A DNA stretch of 64,000 bases, taken from NCBI RefSeq assembly GCF_964275005.1, contig NC_092705.1, positions 7,242,641 to 7,306,640 of the forward strand, in the 5' to 3' direction. Positions 12,723 through 24,455 of this stretch are shown one piece after another (the first letter of the stretch is position 1; every line of letters begins with the position of its first letter). Source of the DNA: Diadema setosum (lineage: Eukaryota > Echinodermata > Echinoidea > Diadematoida > Diadematidae). The notes under the pieces are model-generated. The model did no database searches and had not been told where the DNA came from. It saw only the letters and a list, made by a program, of their open reading frames with translations. Made by a program: the position numbers and the translations under genes.

Positions 12723-14252
12723 GTACACATAATAGTATGACACCATGCATCCTATTTGTATCGAAATTGTTCTTTGAGCATGTATTGCCATATTCGTGAG
12801 AAACTTTAATCTAGATCACTAAATGGTTCGATGGACTTATCGTCAATGGGTTCGTGCATTATTTCCCTGATAGTTTTTTTTTTTTAATAAGGTGATTCAC
12901 TGTTCTAGACGAACTCTGCAAAGACTTTGAAAACAAAAATATTGCATTACTACAACGGCTGGAAGTTAAGCTAGAAGTGGCGCTTAAAAGGAAGATGGCG
13001 CTGTTCATGTTAGCGTCGCTGCGCAACAATGATGGTTACTAGCGAGTATTTTGTAGGGTGTGAATGAAAAGACAAGACAACGGACACATGCAGCGTATCT
13101 TACAAAACATCATTAATACATGTATTTTGACGACAAGAATTTCAGGTTTGAAGTCTGCAGAAATTATTCGCTAACTGACAAGCTGAAGAACTAAGAAAAT
13201 ATAGAAAAACAAGGTTCCTCTTAACAAGCTTTGAGTGGCTGTTGGTGCATTATTTACAATGTCCGGGAAATCAAATATGTATCATAAAAGTCTTACGTTG
13301 TTGTTTTCTTGCTATTTGATTGTATGTATGAACCACCATTGGAGGCACTAAAGATAAATAGATAGAAAAAAATGGAAATAAGCATAATATTTCCTAAGAA
13401 CACGACAATTCTTTATTTCTTATACTTTTTTTTTCAAGTACATTTCAACATGTGTGCTTGTATTTAGAACCACAGCCTTGGTTAAATATAATCAAGATTT
13501 TTCTAGGAAGGATGATAAAATGATATATTGTTATTAATTTTCATCACCTTATGATATTGACATATCTTTGTGATTTTCATCAATTCATTCCTCATCTGCA
13601 CGACAACGGGCTGAAGTTCCCAAGAGGGTTTGAAGAGTAAGTTTTAATGAAAAACAGATCAAAGTTTTGTAAGGTCCATTAATCTTTCCAATACTGCACT
13701 GCTTACTGTACTTTTTTTTTTAAGATGTCATCAAAGTGATCACAAAAATTCTAAGTGTTTTTTTTCACTAAAGAGCAACTTCAATATCAAATAATTCAAA
13801 TTGATTAAAAAATGGATATACAGTGTATTGGCTTTTGCAATTAAACTCTTTACATCATGGTAATTACTCAGTATTGTATAGTACTATGCCAATGACGTTG
13901 GTCAAACCAAGCCATATTTCCCCTAACGACCTTCTTGCCTCAGTGATATGGTTTGAAGATTTTCTCAGAGTTCAAACAGCAAGCATGCCATTTATAAAAC
14001 ATTCGCCACACGATGAGATGTCACAGCAACAGAAAGACAAAGTAAGAATTCACTTCCTTCAATCAAAGTCCATATCAACACTTGTATATGCTAAAAGGCA
14101 TATTCATAAAAAAGTAAAGAAATGCGGTGCATCGCAAAACCAAACTAACTGCACTGCCATCGCTCATTCTGCATCTGGAATTTTCATTCGACATCAAGCA
14201 CGTCCACTGGATATACGGTTAGTACGCCCTCTTGCAGGGAAAATTGGGGGGT

Positions 14253-14270
14253 GGGGGGGGGGGGGGGGGG
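14253..14270 (+). repeat. G18 homopolymer
   Basis: Uninterrupted G tract. It inflates apparent open frames across the site (poly-Gly) and is a weak point for sequence accuracy. Confidence 0.9.
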
Positions 14271-15141
14271 CGGTGGAGCGTCAGATTATCGGAACTATAC
14301 AATTAGCTGTTAACCGGTACTTGAGCTATAACTCATCTTTCCAATGATCAAACACCGAAGAAATTAATTTTTGAACACCATGAGGACATTTCTAATGTTG
14401 AGAGAGATCTGCACAGTGTTTAAAGACACCATAAAATGGTCATGAAAAGAGAACTGTAACAGTATACAGGGCGAAGTAGGCCTAAACTATGAACTGCGTG
14501 TCAAATTGGGCCTTCTCATCAATAAGGAAGATGAATTTATATACAGGTCCTGTGGTTTATGCTCCTTTCTATATTCATCCTTCCATTTGCTGAATCTTCA
14601 GATGAATTTCTTGTATTTCTATGCCGTTGTTTTGGGGGTTTTTTTGTCATAAAGATGTTATGACTGCTATCACTGATCAGTGACCCAAAGAGCAGCGTTG
14701 AGACTATTGCCTACATAGATTTCGATTTAAGATCTTAACGTGCCCTATGTGCACACTGATAATCTTATTGCACTATTAACACACACACACACACACACAA
14801 AAATGTCGCACACACGGATATCAATGCACGTTTGTACACGTTCAACCCACACAAACACACTTATTATACACACAAAATGCACACAACAGCATCGACTACG
14901 ACGGAGTACTTATTCGACAAATCTGTATGTTCCCTTCTATGTCTGTTCATTTATTATGTCTATGATACTATGACATAATAATCATGGCCAGGGCACACAA
15001 ATTTTGGCACGAAAGTGCTGTGACATGAAGCATCTGTAGAAAATATGTACATTCTCTTCACTTCTGTCTATATTATACTTTAATACTAGTCCCATAGATG
15101 TCTATATCTTTATCTATAGCAGTATCTCATATCATGGTGGT

Positions 15142-15142
<1 letters not shown>

Positions 15143-15197
<55 letters not shown>
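15143..15197 (+). repeat. (AC)n microsatellite
   Basis: About 27 perfect AC dinucleotides. Confidence 0.95.
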
Positions 15198-15199
<2 letters not shown>

Positions 15200-16377
15200 A
15201 TTTAAAGGAATTTTAATGTAAGAATTGACAACAAAAATCCGTTTATGGTGCAATATACCTCAGTAATGATAATAATACCCCGAATAACTGACATTGATTT
15301 AAAAGCGAAACCCACTGGAAAAAAAAGAAGAAAAAATAGAAAGAAGTAGAACGAAAATATTCCATGTTGAAAACAGGAAATATTTTCTATTCTTTGCGGT
15401 ATTCCATGCCTAACCAGGCGACAAGCCACGACAAACACATGGTATAATACACCGGAATGTAAGGACTTGATGGGAACTGTGCGTGGTCCTGATCTCTGTA
15501 CGTTCACAAGTTCACATCATGGGCATGATGGAAAGGGCGCGGAAGGGAACACAATCAATACAGTCACGGCTGTGAGGAAAAAACGAAGCTCAGGCTCAAA
15601 CACAGTAACCTGAAGAGCACCCATGACGTATACAGTGTCCGTTTTGGAAACCCACAACAAGCCAAGTTTAGAATGCGTGACTTCATATCTGTCGCCCGAA
15701 CAGTTGATGACAAGCAAGGCCCAAAATTCCCCACAACAACCTGCCATTTGCATCACCACCAAACTCGAGTGGTTCCCGACAAGTTGCCACCACCCTTCTA
15801 CGATAAGAGTATGTTGCAATGTACAAGTTGACTGACCGAATGACGTCACAACGCGGTGAACGAATACAATATTCCATTGTTCAGTAACTTATTTCGTTTC
15901 GTGCTGAAAATTAAAGGACCCCAGCCATAATAAACAGCATGGTTTATTAACGTTCTGTTATTACCTGCAGGTATCTGTAATAAGCATTTTTATAACAGTG
16001 GAACGTATGGAAGACGTCTCGTTATACCAGAACACATATCAAAACATTACATCAGTGCATATTGTTACTTACAAACGAAACTTTGAGTGCACTTTATCAT
16101 CTGACACTTCTTACATTGATTTGAAATCCCCGCTTTATGTAGGCCTTCATACTTTGTGCAAACCATTTTTTTTTTTCAATTCTTTTCTATCTTACCTGGA
16201 GAAAACACACAGAAATAAAACCTGCTATGACAAGCATGATTAGCAAGCTCCTGCAATCTGATACAAGAATCTTCATATGACTATTAAAGTCATTGTTCAT
16301 GACTCTAACAAAGTCTTAGGGTACGTAAATGAAATAAACTCGAGGTTATCTGAAACGTTGTGGCATGTGTCATTGCA

Positions 16378-19300
16378 CTGGCGCAGCCAGGGGGGGGGGG
16401 GGGGGCGATGGGGGCGGTCGCCCCCCCTAAGATTTGGACCGAGGATTTGGGAGGCGGAAAAAAAATGCGTGTATACTGTATGCATGCACATGAAGCGGGT
16501 CTCCTTTGCAACCTTTCATCAAATAAGATATTTTTTTTTTTAATATTTCACTCAAAGTGTGCACCAGATCGTTGAATTTCAATTCAAAATATGCAAAATC
16601 TCTCGTGCTTGGGAGGGGGTATCCCCCTCCCAAACCCTCCCCCTCTAACGTTATGCCTCTTTCCCTATAGCTAAGTACACTTTTTAGATTTACAAAAAAA
16701 TCTGAATAATTCTGAGTGCACAAGACTTTTCACTAATATTCCGAAAACTGAAGGTTCCCTCATGTATAAGGGGAATTTCCCCTTTTAATCGACCCTTTCC
16801 TCCCTCAGCCCCCCCCCCATCAGTTGTTGTTTCTTTTTTTGATTACCCAAATGTTGATTCCATCAAATATGCGTATTATGCGTATACGAGATATCTCAAT
16901 TTCAACCTTAAAAAGATATAAGCTCCATCGGAAGGGAAGAGTGGAGATAACACTCGCCAGCGCCTTCTCCCTGCTCGCCCCCCCCCCCCCCGCCATGCAA
17001 AGAAGTAGACTGTGGCTAGACATACCAAGATCGCTTTATTTCAATTCTAAAAACGCAAAAGCTCCGCGAGAGGGAGGGGGAATCCCCCTTCCCCTAAGTT
17101 CTACCTCACTAGACTTAATACATACGCACAGATGGTGCACATTCGGAATAAGAGCTAAATTCCGTGATTTTAACACTTCGATGAAAAAGTGTTGCACCAA
17201 AAATTTGCACCAGATCGCTGAATTTCAGGTCTGAAAATGCAAAATCACCTTCGTGTGGGAGGGGATATGCCCCTATCTACACCCTCGTGTGCATGCTTTT
17301 TCTGTTTGATTGCTGAACAGACAGCGTTCATGATATTCAGTGTAAGAATTAATACAAGAAGACTAGTGTGTTTGAATTATACTGTTTTATAGGCAAATTG
17401 TTCAATAATAATCTACACTAAAATATGCTGCAACCTTAAACAAGTGGGACTGTTTCAACTCGTTAAAACACGCAAAAACATGCATCAAATTGCACCATTT
17501 GCAACATCAAAATGCAAAAAGTTCTCACCGTAGGAGGGTTCAGTCGCGTTCATGATATTCAGTGAAAAGAATTAATACAAGAAGTGTATTTGAATTATAC
17601 CATTTTATAGGCAAATTGTTCAATAATAATCTACACTAAAATATACTGCAATCTTAAACAAGTGGGACTCTTTCACGTCGTTAAAACACGCAAAAACATG
17701 CATCAAATTGCACCATTTGCAAAATCAAAATGCAAAAAGTTCTCATCGTGGGAGGGGGTTTCCCCCCTCCCACACCCTCCCCTACCCCCTCGCTCGCTCC
17801 GCTCGCTCGGGTTCAGTCGCGTTCATGATATTCAGTGAAAAGAATTAATACAAGAAGTGTATTTATAGGCAAATTGTTCAATAATAATCTACACTAAAAT
17901 ATACTGCAATCTTAAACAAGTGGGACTGTTTCACGTCGTTAAAACACGCAAATACATGCATCAAATTGCACCATTTGCAAAATCAAAATGTAAAAAGTTC
18001 TCACCGTGGGAGGGGGAAAACCCCCTCCCACACCCTCCCCTACCCCCTCGCTCGCTCCGCTCGCTCCGCTCGCTCCGCTCGCTCCGCTCGCTCCGCTCGC
18101 TCGGGTTCAGTCGCGTTCATGATATTCAGTGAAAAGAATTAATACAAGAAGTGTATTTGAATTATACCATTTTATAGGCAAATTGTTCAATAATAATCTA
18201 CACTAAAATATACTGCTACCTTAAACAAGTGGGACTGTTTCACGTCGATAAAACGCGCAAAAACATGCATCAAATTGCACCATTTGCAACATCAAAATGC
18301 AAAAAGTTGTTACTGTGGGAGGGGGACACCCCCCTCCCACACCCTCCCCTCCCCCCTCGTTCGCTCTGCTCGCCCGGGTCCAGTCGCGTTCATGATGTTC
18401 AGTGAAAAGAATTAATACAAGAAGTGTATACTATTTATAGGCAAATTGTTCAATAATAATCTACACTAAAATATACTGCAATCTTAAACAAGTGGGACTG
18501 TTTCACGTCGTTAAAACACGCAAATACATGCATCAAATTGCACCATTTGCAAAATCAAAATGTAAAAAGTTCTCACCGTGGGAGGGGGAAAACCCCCTCC
18601 CACACCCTCCCCTACCCCCTCGCTCGCTCCGCTCGCTCCGCTCGCTCGGGTTCAGTCGCGTTCATGATATTCAGTGAAAAGAATTAATACAAGAAGTGTA
18701 TTTGAATTATACCATTTTATAGGCAAATTGTTCAATAATAATCTACACTAAAATATACTGCTACCTTAAACAAGTGGGACTGTTTCACGTCGATAAAACG
18801 CGCAAAAACATGCATCACATCGCACCATTTGCAACATCAAAATGCAAAAAGTTCTTATCGTGGGAAGGGGGACACCCCCCTCCCACACCCTCCCCTACCC
18901 CCTCGCTCGCTCCGCTCGCTCGGGTTCAGTCGCGTTTATGATATTCAGTGAACAGAATTAATACAAGAAGTGTATTTAAATTATACCATGTTATAGGCAA
19001 ATTGTTCAATAATAATCTACACTAAAATATACTGCTACCTTAAACAAGTGGGACTGTTTCACGTCGATAAAACGCGCAAAAACATGCATCAAATTGCACC
19101 ATTTGCAACATCAAAATGCAAAAAGTTGTTACTGTGGGAGGGGACACCCCCCTCCCACACCCTCCCCTCCCCCCTCGTTCGCTCCGCTCGCCCGGGTCCA
19201 GTCGCGTTCATGATGTTCAGTGAAAAGAATTAGTACAAGAAGTGTATCTAAATTATACCCTTTTATAGGCAAATTGTTCAATAATAATCTACATCAAAAT

Positions 19301-19530
19301 AAACTGCTACCATAAACAAGTGGGACTGTTTCACGTCAATAAAACGCGCAAAAACATGCATCAAATTGCACCATTTACAACATCCAAATGCAAAAAAGTT
19401 CTTACCGTGGGAGGGGGGACACCCCCCTCCCACACCCTCCCCCCCTCGCTCGCTCCGCTCGCTCGGGCTCGGTCGTTCGCTCCCTCGCAGAATAACCGCC
19501 CCCCCTAAGATGAAATCCTGGCTACGCCGT
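16378..19530. mobile_element. 3.15-kb transposon-like element carrying a satellite array
   Basis: TGTGTCATTGCA occurs at 16366-16377 and again at 19531-19542, a perfect 12-base direct repeat that looks like a target-site duplication. Immediately inside, the left end CTGGCGCAGCCAGG and the right end (reverse complement ACGGCGTAGCCAGG) match at 11 of 14 positions. Both termini then carry G-rich sequence with a CCCCCCTAAGAT motif near 16424-16434 and 19500-19511. No transposase-like frame is present. The interior is a degenerate left part (16560-17290) and a tandem array (17441-19480). The superfamily is unclear: Mutator-like elements usually give 8-11-base duplications and hAT gives 8. Confidence 0.75.
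17441..19480 (+). repeat. Tandem array of eight monomers, about 218-309 bases each
   Basis: The anchor CAAGTGGGAC starts at 17441, 17659, 17917, 18226, 18489, 18771, 19045 and 19317, giving spacings of 218, 258, 309, 263, 282, 274 and 272. Each monomer contains AAATTGTTCAATAATAATCT, a CATGCATCAAATTGCACCAT segment, a GTGGGAGGGGG...CCCCCTCCCAC hairpin (shortened or lost in a few) and a variable number of CGCTCGCTCC units. Length differences come mostly from deletions and from the number of CGCTC units (most in the monomer starting at 17917). Degenerate relatives of the hairpin module lie at about 16600-16640, 17075-17100 and 17255-17285. Short Arg/Ser/Leu-rich frames in the array are repeat translations, not genes. 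Confidence 0.9.
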
Positions 19531-19542
19531 TGTGTCATTGCA

Positions 19543-21229
19543 TGTTGAATTTAAGACCTGGAGTTACGGAAAAGAGAGACAAAAATATTCTAGGAATGAA
19601 CATGAACAAACAAGTAGATAATAAGTTCCCTTTGGCACAGTTTTCTGAACATTTCTTCCAGAAAATATGCATTGTGGAGATGTGATCTCGAAACAAACTT
19701 TTATACAAAACATCTTCCCTTTTGTTCTCATTGAGACCACCATAAAAGTTCAGCTCTGATTGTGATGACGATCTCCTGTATCTTCTTCCACCTGCGTAAG
19801 AGAGAATTCATATTATAGTACTTAAAAGTACTTGTGTGCTCTTACTTAATGGTTATCATTCTTATCATTCACCTGTAAATAAAAAAAAAATAACACTCAG
19901 TAGAAGAAGGTCATGTTATTATATAGGTATCTATCGGAATGAACACATTGTTAAGAATGGATCTTTCCAACTCGTTTACAATCGTATATACTTTATCGTT
20001 TGTTTCATACTGCACTTCGAGAATACTTAAAAATGAAATGAACCTATCAATGTAAACATAAACGCTGATAAGGTATACCACATAATCGTGATGTATAGTA
20101 ACGGGGATTCACCACTCTACTCACACACTCGACTTTTTGCGAGGGGAAAAGGGGGACGAGATGCGAATATAATACGTTACAACGAGGGTATAAACATCTT
20201 TTCGTCACCCCAGTTGCGCGTTTAACAACATAAAAGTTGACTACTATTAGTAAGTCTCTGTTGTTGACAGTCGAACCGTTGCACAATCATCTTGATAAGC
20301 CGGTGAAATGAAATAACAAAATTATTTATACGTGATTGCTTGTTTGTTGTTTTCTGTTTGTTTTTATTTCCGAAACAGTAAAAGCATAAACTAAAATGAA
20401 TAGGATCATACTATTCATTTTAGTGTATGCTTTTACAGTTTCGGTAAAACATTATAGAACATGACATGATTCAGTTCAAATTCAGTTCAGTTCAAATTTT
20501 ATTTCATATTTCCATTTTCTCAATGATAAGATTACAAAATTATTGACAACAAAACAAGAATACAAAATAATACAATCATGTCTTTTGATTGTAGAAGAAA
20601 AAGAAAAAAATATACTTGACACAAATGTACATGGTCATATCGTGTGAAAATGTCACTAGTAAGTATAAGAAATATGATGGGGCCTACATAAAAGCTTTAA
20701 AGCTTGTAAAACTGTAGGTTCCCAGTACATAGGCATATAATTTTACATGGAGAACGGATATGTTTGTCTTGACCAACTAAAATTACACCAGTACAAAAAA
20801 AAAAAAAAATCGTTAAGTAATAAACTAATGAACCACATAGATATATTGAGCAGGACATGAATCAAAGGTGACTTATAAGAAATGAAAATTAATTGACATG
20901 GATTATAACAAATAAAGAAATATGTAATGGTGGATCCGATAACCTATAGTTATGATCTACCAGTATATATGATACATTATTGTCCAATGGGGTCCGTGTT
21001 GAATGTAAGATTAAGAAGCAGAAGAAGAAGTCAGGACATTCAAGTAGGCCTACAGATGGGAATAGAGATAGGAAAGTAACTGTGTAGCTACACTGTCTCT
21101 TTGCTAGGAATGACGCTGGGATATAAAAGCTTGAGTTACACAATGATTGGTTACCTGCAGAGTTTCTAGTATGACGTAGAATAAAGTTGGGATTCTGGCA
21201 ACATTTTCAAATTTGCCTACATACAACCG
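19543..21229. other. Non-coding AT-rich stretch
   Basis: No gene seen. It contains the 20370-20444 hairpin and, at 20470-20535, a TTCAGTTCAAATTCAGTTCAG run followed by TTTTATTTCATATTTCCATT, which resembles the reverse complement of a retroelement 3' end (low confidence). Confidence 0.45.
20370..20444. repeat. Near-perfect 75-base hairpin (34-base arms)
   Basis: The arm beginning CCGAAACAGTAAAAGC at 20370 is the reverse complement of the arm ending GCTTTTACAGTTTCGG at 20444, with two mismatches over 34 bases and a loop of about 7 bases. It could be a miniature foldback element or a small-RNA precursor. Nothing in the sequence decides between them. Confidence 0.85.
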
Positions 21230-21677
21230 GTACTGAGATAACTTAGTCGGTAGCGCGTCTGCCTCACTATCAAAAGGACCCGGGTTCGATTCCCGAATCG
21301 CACTGAGCAATGTTGGCTGCAATCACACCGTTCCCTCTTAGCAAGAGGTAAAACACTTTGTCCCTCGGACAGGACATAAAATTGAGGTCCCGTGTGTGAG
21401 AGAGTCACAACTCACGCACGTAAAAGAACCCGCTTCATTTATTCATTGCAAAGAGCAGGATGTTTGACCCGGTGAATTAGTGGTCCCTCCCATTCAATTC
21501 AATTTCAATTCCAATTTCAATTTTCAACATCAAACGGGACCCCATGGAAGATATTAAACTATTGCAGCTGAATATGGGCTATCCAGCCATCTTCTCAGAT
21601 GGAAATTAAACAAACAAACAAACAAACAAACAAACAAACAAACAAACAAACAAACAAACAAACAAACAAACAAATAA
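21230..21677 (+). mobile_element. tRNA-derived SINE with (CAAA)n tail
   Basis: A tRNA-like head contains an A-box-like TAGTCGGTAGCGCGTCTGCC at 21244-21263 and a B-box GGTTCGATTCC at 21284-21294, the internal RNA polymerase III promoter. A tRNA-unrelated body of about 300 bases follows and ends in 16-17 copies of CAAA (21610-21677). The head is not a functional tRNA because no proper acceptor pairing follows the B-box arm. SINE mobilisation depends on a partner LINE, which is not present here. Flanking duplications were not identified. Confidence 0.8.
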
Positions 21678-22462
21678 CACACTCGTATCGTGCTTGAAAC
21701 GAATTCTTTGCTCCCAGCACCCTGTTTCCGGTTTCAATGTTCGTAAGTTTGTTTGCAATGACCGGGAGGGGTTACCTGTGGGGGTGAAGTGTGTGCGATG
21801 GGTGTAGGGGACTTACGGGGACAATCAAGTTATACTACCAATGCCCAATGGCAATGTACATGTTCGGAGTAGGAGCCTGTTATTGTTTTTTAGGAGTGGG
21901 GTTGCCTGCCTAGATCAATGTTGTTGATGAATGACAATTAGGGGCAATGTTGCTCTTTTAATGAACCTTGATTCCTTTTTTTTTTTTTGTTTGTTTGAGA
22001 ACGAGCAATAGTCCAGATCTAAACAATCTCTACAGGAGTAAAGCGCCATGCATGGATGTGTTTGTGTTTTGTTTACCCACGAAAACGAGGATATTTGCCA
22101 AAATATTCCACGTTACCGGAATGTTTATGTCAGCCCATGAGACATGCTGCATAACATGAATGGAACAATGCTCAGATCTGATCATGGATGAATGCCTCTG
22201 ACAATAACACACATAGACCACGTAACTCGTTGAAAGGGAAAGAACGCACGCCACGTCAGGGCGTAATTAAAATCACTCAATATGTTGTCAACAAATGTTG
22301 GCGACCGACGGGAAGTTGACAGGGCTTCGCTCAGGCATTACTTGGGCTTTACAGCTCACTCGACTTCTACAAAAAAATTGTTGGGTGACGCCTAAAACCC
22401 CCATTCCACAGAGATTTTTTTTTTTCTCATCGGTCACTCATCGGAAGCAAAGATGGTTGCTC

Positions 22463-22675
22463 CCGGCCACCTATCGAAGTGTATCGAATCGCAGTCCGAT
22501 GAATCCGACTTGGTTGGTGGAGTATCAGGTGAGTGTCAGACATGTCGTGCGTGATCTTTTTCGGACGATCTTGCCTCATCGGATCATCGCCCGACATGTC
22601 TGACATTGACCTGATAGTCGCCTTATACAAGTCGGATTCATCGGACTGCGGTCCGATACACTTCGGCGTGTGGCG
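22463..22675. mobile_element. Foldback (palindromic) element
   Basis: The left arm around 22475-22548 (including GCAGTCCGATGAATCCGACTT and TCAGACATGTCG) is the imperfect reverse complement of the right arm around 22591-22670 (including CGACATGTCTGA and AAGTCGGATTCATCGGACTG). Arms are about 80-90 bases with a loop of about 40. It has no coding capacity. Confidence 0.8.
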
Positions 22676-22689
22676 ATGAACTTATGCAG

Positions 22690-23165
22690 CAGTCACACAC
22701 GGCCGGATTTCGAACCGGGTCAGTAAGGAATTAAAATCGCATCGACCCGGATCGAACCGTAGAGACCCGCATTGACTCGCATCGTAACCCGTGTCAATTC
22801 CTGATAGACTCTGGGGGCTACGATACGGCTGTGAAAAAAATTTTGGTCATGTTCAAAATTTTCTCACGGATTTTAAATCCGTATTGATATCCGAATTTGC
22901 ACACTTCGAACCGCATTGACTCCCATCAACCCACACGGCAACCCGCAGCGTAAAACCGTATGGACCCTTGCCGAATGCCGCATTGTCTTCATGCAACGGA
23001 TTATGACAAGGTTTACATCTGGGTCGGTACGGGTCGAAGAGGATTCAGTTAAGGATTTAAGGCGGATATATACGGTTCGATCCGGGTCAATACTTTTTTC
23101 CGGGACTAATCCGGCTCATTTTCACCAGGATCATATCTGTTTTGTGACCCGGCCGTGTGTGACTG
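22690..23165. mobile_element. 476-base MITE with perfect 17-base inverted ends
   Basis: CAGTCACACACGGCCGG at 22690-22706 is repeated exactly inverted at 23149-23165. A second inverted pair inside, GACCCGGATCGAACCGTA at 22744-22761 and its reverse complement at 23071-23088, confirms an organised element. The body is rich in CGAACCG/ACCCG words. No clear target duplication is visible, so the superfamily is open. Confidence 0.85.
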
Positions 23166-23257
23166 TAGCACTAGCTTTCGATGAGTGATCGATAAGAGAA
23201 AATCCCTGTGGAATTAATATATAATTTCCAGCAGGTGCAAATCAAGCAGGCGCCGCC

Positions 23258-23387
23258 AGGATGCCGATTTGTCAGTGACCGACCGATCTCCCAGCTTCCC
23301 AGCAGCGTCCGCTTGGCAACCGTTCATTTAACGGCTTCCAATTTGGTCGACGATCGGTGCTGACATCCGTTTGGCGCTCGGCATCCT
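23258..23387. repeat. Possible third small palindrome
   Basis: AGGATGCCGA at 23258-23267 is inverted at 23378-23387, with further partial pairing inside (GTCAGTGACCGACCGATC against GATCGGTGCTGAC). The symmetry is weaker than in its two neighbours, so this may be a decayed foldback element. Confidence 0.45.
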
Positions 23388-23789
23388 TTGAAACGTTACT
23401 ACAGGATTACAAAAAACACAAAAACCTATCAAATGGCAGCTCAGAAGAAGTATTCCAATAGGTGAAAATGAGAAGTTTAGCATGGTTCTGTTCAGACAAG
23501 TTAATAAAGTATTAAAGTGAATGTAGGGTGGGGGTCAGGATAAAGAGATCCCGACAGTATATATTTGGTGAGATTATAGATCTCAAAGAGGGTGCTGTTT
23601 TAGGCGTATGCAGATCTCATGGTCAAGTTATCGGGAAACTTTGTAGCGTACCTCGGAATGGAACCTGCCATGTTCAATGAGCTGCTGCAGAGGTGAGATT
23701 TTATTCGTATTTACAACACACTTTGTATTTCATGTACATTTACGTGAGAGCATGATATTATACATTTAAAACATGATGATGATGAAACA

Positions 23790-23834
23790 GCATGTATATA
23801 GCGCCATTTATCTGTTGAAACATTCAAAGGCGCC
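23790..23834 (-). mobile_element. SINE 3' fragment
   Basis: Read on the minus strand, a GGCGCCTTTGAATG segment followed by AAATGGCGCTATATACATG resembles the GGCGCTATATAAA-type 3' body of tRNA-derived SINEs that are common in marine invertebrates. It is only a fragment of about 45 bases and is recognised from memory. Confidence 0.4.
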
Positions 23835-23860
23835 CAAAACAACAGCAACAACAACAAGGG

Positions 23861-23887
23861 TATACATATTCATATATACATATTCAT

Positions 23888-23954
<67 letters not shown>
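23861..23954 (+). repeat. (TACATA)n hexanucleotide repeat
   Basis: About 15 units of a TACATA/CATATA hexamer, starting irregularly (TATTCATATATACA) and becoming perfect to the right. Confidence 0.95.
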
Positions 23955-24455
23955 ACAAGGGTTCGGTGAATGATAATATGCATTTGGAGGAGGCGTTATA
24001 CATATTCGTCGTTTTAATCTTTTTTCGGTGGCTTTCTGCAATACTTGACGCAGGGATGGTGCAATTCTTCTAGAGCCTGCTCCATCGCAAAAACACAAAA
24101 TTCAGTATTCTGCAAACTGTTTTGTACAGCTGGTCGTATATGGTGACCAAAAGTCGATATCTATGATAATGACGCAGAGATGCTCACCGGGCAATTTGGA
24201 CCTCAGTACAAAACGTCATTTAAAAACAGCAACATAAAGAAAGAAAAGAAGCAAAGCAGTATTAATCTCGATTACAGTAAATGACTCGTGGCAACTCAAT
24301 GAAACATTTTGGAAGCAGATGGAGCACTCCTCTCCTTCAGTTATACCCCTGCCACACCTACAGTTATTTCTTGGCTGACCCCTCTGTCGTCTCCCCCTGC
24401 GGACTCCACAAGAGCGCCTGGGCGGGTGGTGCTGGATGCTGGTGGTTCGTCACAC

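Larger units (their letters stand above)
11131..16365. other. Intergenic stretch with microsatellites
   Basis: It contains a retroelement tail (12540-12722), a G run at 14253-14270, CA runs at 14781-14799 and 15143-15197, and AT-rich DNA. Open frames at 13823-14347 (plus) and 15517-15849 (minus) have no recognisable family, splice context or motif, and I do not call them genes. Confidence 0.45.

Noticed and set aside
13823..14347. 174-codon plus-strand frame
   Set aside because: It ends across an 18-base G run, has no splice sites or recognisable motif, and its composition is unremarkable.
15517..15849. 110-codon minus-strand frame, membrane-like composition
   Set aside because: The opposite strand is also open in the same place, no splice context or known motif was found, and evidence was too thin to call an exon.
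17441..19480. CRISPR array
   Set aside because: The repeats are long satellite monomers in an animal genome, with no short-repeat/unique-spacer structure and no cas genes.
17920..19548. Arg/Ser/Leu-rich small frames in the 17.4-19.5 kb array
   Set aside because: They are translations of the CGCTC subrepeats and hairpin modules of the tandem monomers.
21230..21310. Possible tRNA gene
   Set aside because: A- and B-box motifs are present but a matching acceptor stem is lacking and the sequence runs into a SINE body with a CAAA tail.
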